Below are positions 19,524 to 27,472 of a DNA stretch of 64,000 bases, piece after piece. Positions within the stretch are counted from its first letter, which is position 1, and every line of letters begins with the position of its first letter. Both the position numbers and the translations under genes were made by a program. The stretch spans positions 124,001-188,000 of the forward strand of contig CAYTVG010000006.1 of the NCBI GenBank assembly GCA_964441755.1, in the 5' to 3' direction. Under the pieces are notes generated by a model that worked only from the letters and a program-made list of their open reading frames with translations, made no database searches and was not told the DNA's origin. The stretch comes from JAUMBM01 sp964441755. Lineage in GTDB: Bacteria > Bacteroidota > Bacteroidia > Chitinophagales > Saprospiraceae.

Positions 19524-19695
19524 ATTGAGAAGCAGTTTTGACGGCTGAGGCCGTCAAAACTGCTTCTCAATTGGGTATGAATTGTTGATTTTTCTTCGAA
19601 AAATCAATAATCTGCACAGGCAATCCGGTTTTGGCGGCCTCAGCCGCCAAAACCGGATAACAATGAGCTGTTGATTTTTCTTTGAAAAATCAACA
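19524..19695. repeat. Array of four alternating GC/AT-core palindromes after sdaA
   Basis: Order: GC 19524-19571 (22-bp perfect arms, loop TGAG, starting at the base after the sdaA TAA); AT 19581-19611 (13-bp arms ATTGTTGATTTTT, one G-T wobble); GC 19623-19658 (16-bp perfect arms ATCCGGTTTTGGCGGC, loop CTCA); AT 19669-19695 (TGTTGATTTTTC, loop TTT). Spacers are 9-11 nt. The two AT units are near-copies of each other, and the GC units share the TTTTG[G/A]CGGC core but not their outer arms. Confidence 0.9.
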
Positions 19696-19753
19696 ATCCG
19701 CTGCCTGATTATGTATTTTTGTCTACTTCATTCATTAAAAACATACAGTCACC

Positions 19754-20344
19754 ATGCGCTTGTTGCATCTTCTTCTTCTGTGCTCCGTGCTCAGCCTGGC
19801 AGGCACGAGCAGCTGTCAGCGGCCTGCTAAGCCCGGACAATCGGCAGCCTCCCTCCCTGCACAAAAACCGGTAACCATGAATCAGGAAATAATTTCACAT
19901 GAAGGTATGCCCATTATGGTAGGGCCCATCAACCGGCAAGGTCTGCTGGGAGATAACTACCAGCAGTGGTTTACGCCCAACTACGATGCCTATAAAGTAG
20001 ACACCACTACACTCCTGCCCTACAAAAAGACTATCAAAGGGCTGGATATGCTTGTATTCATGGGCACCTGGTGCGAAGACAGCCAGGGACAGGTACCCCA
20101 GTTCTACCGCATCCTCGACTGGGTGGGCTATCCTGAAAAAAACCTCCGGGTCGTCTGCCTTGACAACCACCCTGACCGCTACAAGAAAGCCCCGAACGGG
20201 GAGGAAGCCGGCTGGATGATAGAATCAGTCCCCACCTTTATCTTCCTCAAAGACGGCCGCGAAATCGGCCGCATCGTTGAGTACCCTTCCGCCAGCCTGG
20301 AAAAGGACATGGCCTACATGCTCGCTGCTCTCGGCAGAGAGTAA
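19754..20344 (+). CDS. Thioredoxin-fold lipoprotein with a WCEDS active site
   Basis: 196-residue exported protein. The N-terminus is hydrophobic (LLHLLLLCSVLSLAGTSSC) and Cys21 is a plausible lipidation site. The rest has a thioredoxin fold: FMGTWCEDSQGQVPQFYRI is the active-site region and VPTFIFLKDGREIGRIVE the cis-Pro strand. The second active-site cysteine is Ser (WCEDS), so a classical dithiol reaction is not possible; bacteroidete relatives with WCGDS are known. Role probably periplasmic redox or thiol binding, not proven. A TATTTTTG -7 box lies at 19714-19721. It ends 5 nt before a palindrome. Confidence 0.8.
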   Translation: MRLLHLLLLCSVLSLAGTSSCQRPAKPGQSAASLPAQKPVTMNQEIISHEGMPIMVGPINRQGLLGDNYQQWFTPNYDAYKVDTTTLLPYKKTIKGLDMLVFMGTWCEDSQGQVPQFYRILDWVGYPEKNLRVVCLDNHPDRYKKAPNGEEAGWMIESVPTFIFLKDGREIGRIVEYPSASLEKDMAYMLAALGRE

Positions 20345-20349
20345 AATCC

Positions 20350-20386
20350 TTGTGTGACAGCTGCCCCAAAGGCAGCTGTCACACAA
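20350..20386. repeat. GC-core palindrome after the thioredoxin-fold gene
   Basis: 16-bp perfect arms TTGTGTGACAGCTGCC and complement, loop CCAAA, beginning 5 nt after the TAA at 20342-20344. It has no long T-run of its own. Confidence 0.85.
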
Positions 20387-20432
20387 CAAAAAAATTATAA
20401 CACTTCCCCGACCAATATACGCCCAAAAAAAC

Positions 20433-20712
20433 TACCTTTGCTCTGTTCATATAATGGCAGCAGGCATTTCTTTTTCTCCCGAACCGATCTTTTGCCAGCA
20501 ATTCTACTTGTACCTGCTTGCCAGCTGTTATGCTGCCGTGTATTGCTGACAATTCTCAACTGTTCAGTATCCTTACAAGTCACCTGCCCCGGTCGATCGC
20601 CGGGTTACGGGTCTCATCTTGTTTACTCCAATAGCCGTAAGGAAAAGATCCTTACAGTCTACTTGCTATATTTTTGTTGAGCCGATCCTCTACCGGATCG
20701 GCTCATTTTTTT
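20433..20712 (+). ncRNA. Candidate structured RNA or attenuator ending in a strong terminator
   Basis: This gene-free stretch has a -7-like box TACCTTTG (20433-20440; no good -33 box), then about 265 nt with local stems, then an intrinsic terminator. GTAAGGA at 20637-20643 can pair with TCCTTAC at either 20570-20576 or 20649-20655; the two copies lie in a short direct repeat (ATCCTTACA), so mutually exclusive stems are possible. GGCAGCA (about 20457) can pair with TGCTGCC (about 20531). The terminator at 20678-20712 has an 11-bp stem and seven Ts. It could be a free small RNA, or the regulated leader of the YbaK gene at 20924. I recognise no tmRNA, RNase P or SRP RNA signature; 6S RNA cannot be excluded. 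Confidence 0.4.
20678..20712 (+). terminator. Intrinsic terminator with no gene directly upstream
   Basis: TGAGCCGATCC/GGATCGGCTCA, 11-bp stem, loop TCTACC, followed by TTTTTTT (20706-20712). The textbook shape contrasts with the T-poor palindromes elsewhere. The nearest plus-strand stop is more than 330 nt upstream, so the terminator implies a separate transcript. A weaker stem-plus-T8 follows at about 20755-20776. Confidence 0.75.
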
Positions 20713-20923
20713 CATTGTCTGCCAACGACTGTTTGCTGTGGCGTACAAGCCTGCCTGTGGCCATCCACATTTTTTTTCCTCTTGCCCGCGCCTGCGGCCG
20801 GTACGCGCAGCCGCTTTACAGTCAGGCGCAGCAAGCCCTGCCCTGCCGGTTGCATTCCGCCCAAAATTTCAACCACTTCCGGCAATAAAGCTTATCTTTG
20901 AGTCTGTTCGAACGACTGCGGCT

Positions 20924-21394
20924 ATGTCCAAAAAAACCAATGCAATGCGGCTGCTGGAGGCAGCCGGCATTCCTTATACGCTCACAACTTATCAGTACGA
21001 TGCTGAAGAACTCAGCGTAGCCAAAATAGCGGCTGAAAACAACCTGATGCTGGAGCGTATTTTCAAAACGCTGGTGCTCAAAACAGATACAGGAAGCATT
21101 GTAGTAGCCGTGACTCCTGGCGATAAACAACTGGATATTAAGTCTGTTGCCAAAGAAAGCAATTGCAAAAAAGTTGCGCTGGCCGATAGTAAGCAGTTGC
21201 AGGCACTTACCGGCTACATACGGGGCGGATGCTCCCCGGTGGGCATGAAAAAAAATTATCCGGTCATTGTCGACATCTCGGCCCTGTCTTTCGAACGCAT
21301 CTACGTCAACGCAGGTATGCGCGGGCTACTGATGGAGCTAAGCCCTCAGGACCTGCAACGCGCCTGCGGAGGTGTTTTTGCCCCGATAGTATAG
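20924..21394 (+). CDS. ybaK: YbaK/EbsC family Cys-tRNA(Pro) deacylase
   Basis: Trans-editing enzyme that hydrolyses Cys-tRNA(Pro) made in error by prolyl-tRNA synthetase. 156 residues from ATG 20924 (MSKKTNAMRLLEAAGIPYT); the open frame extends upstream to 20738 but the extra 62 codons are low-complexity, GC-rich and unlike the family. Family features are YDAEELSVAKIAAE, KTLVLKTDTGSIVVAVTPGD and the IRGGCSPVGMKKNYP motif. A TATCTTTG -7 box (20893-20900) sits 23 nt before the start, with only a TTTC-like -33 box. Confidence 0.92.
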   Translation: MSKKTNAMRLLEAAGIPYTLTTYQYDAEELSVAKIAAENNLMLERIFKTLVLKTDTGSIVVAVTPGDKQLDIKSVAKESNCKKVALADSKQLQALTGYIRGGCSPVGMKKNYPVIVDISALSFERIYVNAGMRGLLMELSPQDLQRACGGVFAPIV

Positions 21395-21533
21395 TGTTTT
21401 GTTGTGGTATCATCAAGACAGAGATGCCGGTTTCTGACAAACCGGCAGCGTGCACTTTGTCTTTCCATATTGGCAACTTCCTTATACCGGCCAGTAAATC
21501 CGGTTTTTGTACATATAAATAATTTACACTGTG

Positions 21534-24500
21534 ATGACTTTTCGCTTTCTTGCTCTTACCGTACTAAGCTGCTGTCTCGCCCTGCAAGTCCGGGCGCAGA
21601 GCAATACCAAAGCTCCCCAATGGGACGTCAACAATCCACCAGGCCCGTATAAGGAGGTAGCCCTCACCTTTACCGAAGGTACCTGGATGAACCTGGACGT
21701 AAGTCCTGATGGCCAGACCATTACATTTGATTTGCTCGGCGATATTTACACCCTGCCCGTTGGTGGCGGGCAGGCAAGCTTGCTCCGCAAGGGGCTTGCC
21801 TGGGAGGTGCAGCCTCGCTTCAGCCCCGACGGCAAAAAGATACTTTTCACCAGTGACGCGGGCGGCGGTGACAATATATGGGTGATGAATGCAGACGGCA
21901 GCGACGCCCGCCAGGTCACCAAGGAAAGTTTCCGCCTCCTCAACAATGCGGTGTGGATGCCCGACGGTCAGTACATTGTTGCCCGCAAGCACTTCACCGC
22001 CCAGCGTTCGCTGGGTGCCGGTGAGTTGTGGATGTACCACCTCAGCGGTGGTGAAGGGCTACAGCTCACGCGCCGCAAGAACGATCAGCAGGATGTCAAC
22101 GAACCATCCGTGTCGGCCGACGGACGCTACATCTTCTTCAGCGAAGACATGTATCCGGGCGGGTATTTTCAGTACAACAAAGACCCCAACAGCCAGATTT
22201 TCATTGTTCGGAGATATGACCGCGAGAAGGGCATCGTCGAAGATATCGTTGCCGGCCCGGGTGGTGCCTGCCGCCCGCAAGTGTCCAACGATGGCAAAAA
22301 GCTGGCTTTTGTACGCAGGGTACGAGCAGCCTCGGTGCTTTTTATTCACGATCTGGAGACGGGAGAAGAGTACCCAATCTGGGACGGGCTCGACAAAGAC
22401 CAGCAGGAAGCCTGGACCATCTTCGGCGTATATCCGGGTTTTGACTGGATGCCGGGTGATCAGCATATCGTCATCTGGGCGCAGGGGAAAATTTGGAAGA
22501 TCGATGTGCGCAGCGGCCAGGCGGAAAGTATCCCTTTCAGCGCCAGCACTGTCCACCGCTTTCAGGAGACGGTCGAATTTGACAATCCGGTACATGCCGA
22601 CTCCTTCGATGTGAAGGTGATACGCCATGCGCGCACCTCCCCTGACGGCCGCCTGCTCGTTTTCAACGCAGCCGGTTATCTGTGGAAAAAGCAACTGCCG
22701 GCCGGGCAGCCGGAGCGGCTGACCAGCAGCCGGCAGCTCGAATTCGAGCCGGCTTTTTCGCCCGACGGGCAAGAGCTGGTGTACGTAAGCTGGTCCGACA
22801 CCAGCATGGGTGCCCTGCACAAACTCAACCTTCGCACGGGCCTTTCCACACAACTGACCACTGAGAAAGGCATCTACCGCAGTCCTTCTTTTTCCCCTGA
22901 CGGCAAGCTCATCGTCTTCCGCAAAGACGAGGGCAACAGCCACCAGGGCTTCACCCACTGCAAGACACCCGGCGTATACACCCTGGCAGCCGCCGGCGGT
23001 GAGCCCGTATTTGTTTCTGCGCAGGGAGAATTCCCGCAGTTTAGTGCCGACGGTAAGCGCATCTACGCCCAGACGGGCGGCTACCTGTTTGGCAGCCTCA
23101 GCAAAAAGATGATCAGCTACAAGCTCGACGGAACGGACGAGAAGACGGTTTTCACCACCCAGTACGCCAATTCGTTTGTGCCGAGTCCCGACAACCGCTG
23201 GATCGCCTTCACCGAGCTCTACAAAGTATACATTGCCCCCATGCCGCTGCCCGGCCAGCCCATGGGCATCAGCGCCTCCACCAAGGCGGTACCTGTTGCG
23301 CAGGTAGCCCGCGATGCAGGCATCAGCCTGCACTGGAGTGCCGACAGCAAGCGGCTGCACTGGACGCTGGGTGATGAGTACTTCAGCGAGGAACTCAACC
23401 AGCGGTTTGCTTTCCTCGAGGGAGCGCCGGACTCCATCCCGCCCATCGACACCGTCGGCCTGAAGATTGGCCTGCGCCTCGCGGCGGACAAGCCGCAAGG
23501 TCTGGTAGCCTTCCGCAATGCGCGCATCATCACCATGAAAGGCGATCAGGTCATTGAAAAAGGAACGGTCATCGTCGACGGCAACCGCATCGTTGCCGTA
23601 GGCCCTGCCGCATCTGTACGCGTGCCGCGCGAGGCCCACGTCATTGACTGTACCGGCAAGACCATTATGCCCGGCATCATCGACGTACACGGTCACCTCG
23701 GCAACTTCCGCTTCGGCATCAGCCCGCAGCAACAGTGGGAATATTTTGCCAACCTGGCCTATGGCGTCACCACTGCCCACGATCCGTCATCCAACTCAGA
23801 GATGATCTTTTCGCAGGCAGAGATGATCCGGGCCGGCCACATGACTGGCCCGCGCCTCTTCTCTACCGGCAACATCCTCTACGGCGCCGACGGCGACTTC
23901 AAAGCCATCATCAACAGCGTTGAGGATGCCCGTTCGGCCATCCGCCGCACGGCCGCCTACGGTGCTTTTTCTGTAAAAAGCTACAACCAGCCGCGGCGCG
24001 AGCAGCGGCAGCAGGTGCTGCAGGCTGCCCGCGAGCTGGGCGTGGTCGTCGTCCCGGAAGGAGGATCCTTCTTTTTCCACAACCTCAGCATGGTCGCCGA
24101 CGGCCATACGGGCGTCGAACACAACCTGCCTGTGGCGCCCCTCTATGACGATGTCGTGCGGTTTTGGGCGCAGACACGCACCCATAACACGCCTACCCTC
24201 ATTGTCAACTACGGTGGTCTCAACGGTGAAAATTACTGGTACCAGCATACCAATGTGTGGGAAAAGACGCGTCTGCTGCGCTTCACCCCCCGCGCCATCA
24301 TCGACAGCCGCTCCCGCCACCGCACCATGGCACCGGAAGAAGAATACCGCAACGGGCACATCCTCACTTCACAGTCGTGCAAAAAAATGCAGGATGCGGG
24401 CGTCAACATCAACCTCGGCGCACACGGGCAGCTGCAGGGGCTGGGTGCCCATTGGGAGCTATGGATGCTGCAACAGGGGGGCATGACCAACCTGCAGGCA

Positions 24501-24806
24501 TTGCGCAGTGCCACCCTCAACGGGGCGGCTTACCTCGGCATGGACAAAGAAATTGGCTCCATTGAAGCCGGCAAACTGGCTGACCTGCTGGTGCTGGACA
24601 AGAACCCGCTGCAGGACATCCGCAATTCCGAATCCATCCGCTACACCATGGTCAATGGCCGCCTCTACGATGCTGAAAATATGAACGAAGTAGGCAACTA
24701 CAAGCGGCAGCGGCTGCCCTTCTTCTTTGAGCAGGAAGGCAGCGGCAATGCGTGGCCCATGTATGGCAACAGCTTTCTGCACAGTGGCTGCAGTTGCCGC
24801 CACTAA
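21534..24806 (+). CDS. Exported TolB-propeller amidohydrolase
   Basis: 1090-residue periplasmic or surface protein. A signal peptide (FRFLALTVLSCCLALQVRAQ) precedes a TolB/WD40-like beta-propeller of repeated SPDG-type blades (SPDGQTITFDLLG, SPDGKKILFTSD, SPDGRLLVFNAAG, SPDGKLIVFRKD) to about residue 610. An amidohydrolase barrel follows, with the metal-binding HxH in IDVHGHLGNF (about residue 716) and a C-terminal GSIEAGKLADLLVLDKNP. Such fusions are common in Bacteroidota; members are annotated as imidazolonepropionase-like or dipeptidase-like, but no substrate is proven. The frame has a GTG at 21531 just before the ATG at 21534. The stop at 24804-24806 faces priA across two palindromes. 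Confidence 0.9.
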   Translation: MTFRFLALTVLSCCLALQVRAQSNTKAPQWDVNNPPGPYKEVALTFTEGTWMNLDVSPDGQTITFDLLGDIYTLPVGGGQASLLRKGLAWEVQPRFSPDGKKILFTSDAGGGDNIWVMNADGSDARQVTKESFRLLNNAVWMPDGQYIVARKHFTAQRSLGAGELWMYHLSGGEGLQLTRRKNDQQDVNEPSVSADGRYIFFSEDMYPGGYFQYNKDPNSQIFIVRRYDREKGIVEDIVAGPGGACRPQVSNDGKKLAFVRRVRAASVLFIHDLETGEEYPIWDGLDKDQQEAWTIFGVYPGFDWMPGDQHIVIWAQGKIWKIDVRSGQAESIPFSASTVHRFQETVEFDNPVHADSFDVKVIRHARTSPDGRLLVFNAAGYLWKKQLPAGQPERLTSSRQLEFEPAFSPDGQELVYVSWSDTSMGALHKLNLRTGLSTQLTTEKGIYRSPSFSPDGKLIVFRKDEGNSHQGFTHCKTPGVYTLAAAGGEPVFVSAQGEFPQFSADGKRIYAQTGGYLFGSLSKKMISYKLDGTDEKTVFTTQYANSFVPSPDNRWIAFTELYKVYIAPMPLPGQPMGISASTKAVPVAQVARDAGISLHWSADSKRLHWTLGDEYFSEELNQRFAFLEGAPDSIPPIDTVGLKIGLRLAADKPQGLVAFRNARIITMKGDQVIEKGTVIVDGNRIVAVGPAASVRVPREAHVIDCTGKTIMPGIIDVHGHLGNFRFGISPQQQWEYFANLAYGVTTAHDPSSNSEMIFSQAEMIRAGHMTGPRLFSTGNILYGADGDFKAIINSVEDARSAIRRTAAYGAFSVKSYNQPRREQRQQVLQAARELGVVVVPEGGSFFFHNLSMVADGHTGVEHNLPVAPLYDDVVRFWAQTRTHNTPTLIVNYGGLNGENYWYQHTNVWEKTRLLRFTPRAIIDSRSRHRTMAPEEEYRNGHILTSQSCKKMQDAGVNINLGAHGQLQGLGAHWELWMLQQGGMTNLQALRSATLNGAAYLGMDKEIGSIEAGKLADLLVLDKNPLQDIRNSESIRYTMVNGRLYDAENMNEVGNYKRQRLPFFFEQEGSGNAWPMYGNSFLHSGCSCRH

Positions 24807-24809
24807 TGT

Positions 24810-24895
24810 GCTGAGCTGCTCTGTTGGTTTTTTGCAAAAAGCCAACAGAGCAGCTCAGCGTATTATTTCGCCGCTGCGGCGGCGAAATAATACGC
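24810..24895. repeat. AT-core and GC-core palindromes filling a convergent junction
   Basis: 24810-24859: 18-bp perfect arms GCTGAGCTGCTCTGTTGG with a TTTTTTGCAAAAAG apex. 24858-24895: 17-bp perfect arms GCGTATTATTTCGCCGC, loop TGCG. The two share bases 24858-24859. They take up 86 of the 92 nt between the amidohydrolase TAA (24804-24806) and the priA TAA (24899-24901). Confidence 0.9.
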
Positions 24896-24898
24896 TGA

Positions 24899-27376
24899 TT
24901 AAAAAGGATCTACATCGACATTGATACGCACAGCGCTCAGGCCCTTTGCTGTCTGCAACAGATTGACAGCCTCTTTAATCTGATGCTTGGCATGCCCGAT
25001 TTTCGCTGATGACCTGTCGATTTTCACCAGCAGGTCAAGCAGATAAAGGCCTCTTACCCGCCCCACATAGGGCACTGCTGGCCCGAGTACCCAATCGCCC
25101 AGGGCAGCTTTCAGGCTGCCGCTAAAAAGCTGCATAGCCTCATTGACCACCTTGGGATCCTTATGTTTGAGCGTGATGCGAATCAGGCGGCTGAAGGGAG
25201 GATAATGAAAATCCCTGCGTTCCTGCAGCTCGCGCTGAATAAATGAAGCAAAATCGTGGTTGAGAACCTCTTTGAGCACCGGGTGCGCCGTATTGACTGC
25301 CTGGATGAGCACTTTGCCCTGCCGGTGCTTGCGGCCTGCCCTGCCGGCCACCTGGGTCATCAACTGAAAAGCGCGCTCCGAGGCGCGAAAATCGGGAAAA
25401 TGCAGCAGCTGATCTGCACTCAGTACCGCCACCAGCCCTACCCGGTCAAAATCCAGCCCTTTCGTCACCATTTGCGTACCTACCAGCACATCGATCCCCC
25501 CCTCCTCGAACGACTGAATCAGCTTGCTCAGCGCATATTTGCCGCGCACCGTATCCGCATCCATGCGCGCGATGCGCGCCTCCGGCAGGTAAATTTTCAG
25601 ATCATCCTCCACTTTTTCCGATCCAAAGCCCTGCAGGCTCAGGCGTGGGCTTGCGCAGGCAGGACACTGCTTAGGCAGCGAGCTCGAATAACCGCAATAA
25701 TGACACTTGAGCAAATGCTGCAACTTGTGATACGTCAGCGACACATCGCAATTGATGCACTCACTATGCCAGCCGCAGGTCTCGCAGCGATAAGCCGGCG
25801 AGTAGCCCCGTCGATTCTGGAAAAGAATAGCCTGCTCACCGGCCGCCAGCGTAGCTTTGAGCGCGTCCAGCAAATCCGATGAAAAATGAGCGTGCATGCG
25901 CTGCTCCTGCAGTGCCCGGCGGCAATCGACCATGCTGATAGCCGGCATTTGCAGCCCCCCGAAGCGCTCCTCCAGCCGCACCAGTGCGTACTTGCCTGTC
26001 AGCGCGTTGTAGTAAGTTTCTGCCGCCGGCGTAGCCGTGCCCAGCAGGCAGCGGGCAGCATGCAGCTGCGAGAGATAAATGGCCGCATCGCGGCCGTGGT
26101 AGCGCGGTGCCGGATCCTGCTGCTTAAAGCTGGCATCGTGTTCCTCATCGATGATGACGAGCCCCAGCTTTTGGAAAGGTAAAAAGAGCGCGGAGCGAGC
26201 TCCCATAATGATGGGTTTGCCCTGTAAAGTGCTGTTCCAGAGCTCCACCCGCTCATTGTGATTGAGCCGGGAGTGATAGACAGCAATATCGTTGCCAAAG
26301 ACGCGCTGCAGGCGATCGATCAGCTGAGCCGTGAGTGCAATTTCGGGCAGCAGGTAGAGCACCTGCTCCCCTCGTTCAATATGCTCGCGGATGAGCTCGA
26401 GGTAAATGCGGGTTTTCCCGCTGCCGGTAACCCCGTGCAGCAGCACCACCCCCTTTTCTGTAAGCCCTTGTTTAACCGCTTCCAGCGCCGTTTCCTGCGC
26501 TGCCGAAAGCGGACCTGCCGACACCGTTTCCTCTTCGTAGCCGGCGAGGCGGCTCACTTCCCGCTCATAGAGCTCCAGAATCCCCTTTTTGGCCAGCGCC
26601 AGCAACACACCGTTGTCGGCGCCTGCCAGTTGCAGCAGCTCCTGCCGGCGCACATAGTCCTGTTTTTTCGAGAGCTGAAAGTAGGCCAGCAGCACTTCCG
26701 TCTGCCGGGCTGCTTTTTCGGTCAGGGAAAAAGCTGCCGCCAGCCCCTCGCCCTCAGCAAAAGGAGCCGCCAGCCGCACGCAGCCGACTTTTTTGGGGTG
26801 GTATTTTTCTTCCAGCTCTTCCTGCAGGTAGATGATTTTTTTCTCCAGCAGCCGTTTGATAATGGGGTAGACCGTCTTTTGCCCCAGAATGCCCTGAATA
26901 TCCTCGATTGACAGTACCTCCTGAATACTGAGTGCCTCCGCAATGAGGTACTCCTTGTCGCCCAGCAGGCTGGCATCATCGTGAAAAAGAGGCCCCAGCG
27001 TCACTTTTGTCTCACTCCCCAACTTAAAATTGGCCGGCAGCGCAGCATGCATGACTTCCCCCAAAGTCGACAGGTAGTAGTCGGCCAGCCAGCGCCAAAA
27101 AGCAAACTGCGTTGGCAGCACAATCGGCTGCTCATCGATGACCGATAGAATCCACTTATAGCGCTGGTGCTCGGGTGGCTGTCGATGAAGCGATACAACC
27201 AGGCCGGTGTACACCTTTTGCCGCCCAAACTGCACCTCGGCCCGCATACCCACCTGCAATTTTGGCACCAGCACTTCGGGTACCGCGTAGGTATAGGGAC
27301 GACCTATGGCCAGCGGCAGGATCACTTCCGCAAAGACCAGGCCTGACTCGATTATGTGAAATTCGCTGGCCGGCAA
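24899..27376 (-). CDS. priA: Primosomal helicase PriA
   Basis: Replication-restart 3'-5' DNA helicase. The 3'-binding domain appears first (FAEVILPLAIGRPYTYAVP), then the helicase core with Walker A VTGSGKT (about residue 315) and DEEH box (DEEHDASFKQ), and the zinc-binding cluster of CxxC motifs (CETCGWH, CINCD, CHYCGY, CPACAS) typical of PriA. The frame is open to an ATG at 27469, but that stretch is the translation of a 27-bp palindrome. The only in-frame common start between the palindromes and the conserved N-terminus is the TTG at 27376, which I use (about 825 residues). The true start may differ. Confidence 0.93.
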   Translation of the reverse strand: MPASEFHIIESGLVFAEVILPLAIGRPYTYAVPEVLVPKLQVGMRAEVQFGRQKVYTGLVVSLHRQPPEHQRYKWILSVIDEQPIVLPTQFAFWRWLADYYLSTLGEVMHAALPANFKLGSETKVTLGPLFHDDASLLGDKEYLIAEALSIQEVLSIEDIQGILGQKTVYPIIKRLLEKKIIYLQEELEEKYHPKKVGCVRLAAPFAEGEGLAAAFSLTEKAARQTEVLLAYFQLSKKQDYVRRQELLQLAGADNGVLLALAKKGILELYEREVSRLAGYEEETVSAGPLSAAQETALEAVKQGLTEKGVVLLHGVTGSGKTRIYLELIREHIERGEQVLYLLPEIALTAQLIDRLQRVFGNDIAVYHSRLNHNERVELWNSTLQGKPIIMGARSALFLPFQKLGLVIIDEEHDASFKQQDPAPRYHGRDAAIYLSQLHAARCLLGTATPAAETYYNALTGKYALVRLEERFGGLQMPAISMVDCRRALQEQRMHAHFSSDLLDALKATLAAGEQAILFQNRRGYSPAYRCETCGWHSECINCDVSLTYHKLQHLLKCHYCGYSSSLPKQCPACASPRLSLQGFGSEKVEDDLKIYLPEARIARMDADTVRGKYALSKLIQSFEEGGIDVLVGTQMVTKGLDFDRVGLVAVLSADQLLHFPDFRASERAFQLMTQVAGRAGRKHRQGKVLIQAVNTAHPVLKEVLNHDFASFIQRELQERRDFHYPPFSRLIRITLKHKDPKVVNEAMQLFSGSLKAALGDWVLGPAVPYVGRVRGLYLLDLLVKIDRSSAKIGHAKHQIKEAVNLLQTAKGLSAVRINVDVDPF

Positions 27377-27382
27377 GCGCTT

Positions 27383-27466
27383 ATTTTTTATAAAAAATTG
27401 CAGGAGAAGCTGTTGCCCGACCTGCGCTGCCGGCCAAGGCGGCAGCGCAGGTCGGGCAACAGCTTC
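27383..27466. repeat. AT-core palindrome plus 27-bp-arm GC palindrome, priA/paaZ junction
   Basis: 27383-27398 is a perfect 16-base AT palindrome (ATTTTTTA/TAAAAAAT). 27406-27466 has 27-base perfect arms starting GAAGCTGTTGCCCGACC and a 7-nt loop (GCCAAGG). It begins 6 nt after the paaZ stop (27473-27475) and the AT part ends 6 nt before the proposed priA start. Confidence 0.9.
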
Positions 27467-27472
27467 CAAGTA

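Noticed and set aside
19524..19695. CRISPR-like array
   Set aside because: The units are inverted repeats with different arms and no constant spacer length, and there are no cas genes.
20354..20680. Open frame of 108 codons in the gap before ybaK
   Set aside because: It starts inside a palindrome, its product has no recognisable features and it ends inside the structured RNA/terminator region.
22059..23780. 573-codon open frame on the minus strand
   Set aside because: It lies entirely opposite the well-supported amidohydrolase gene and its product has no recognisable domain; long antisense frames are common in GC-rich genes.
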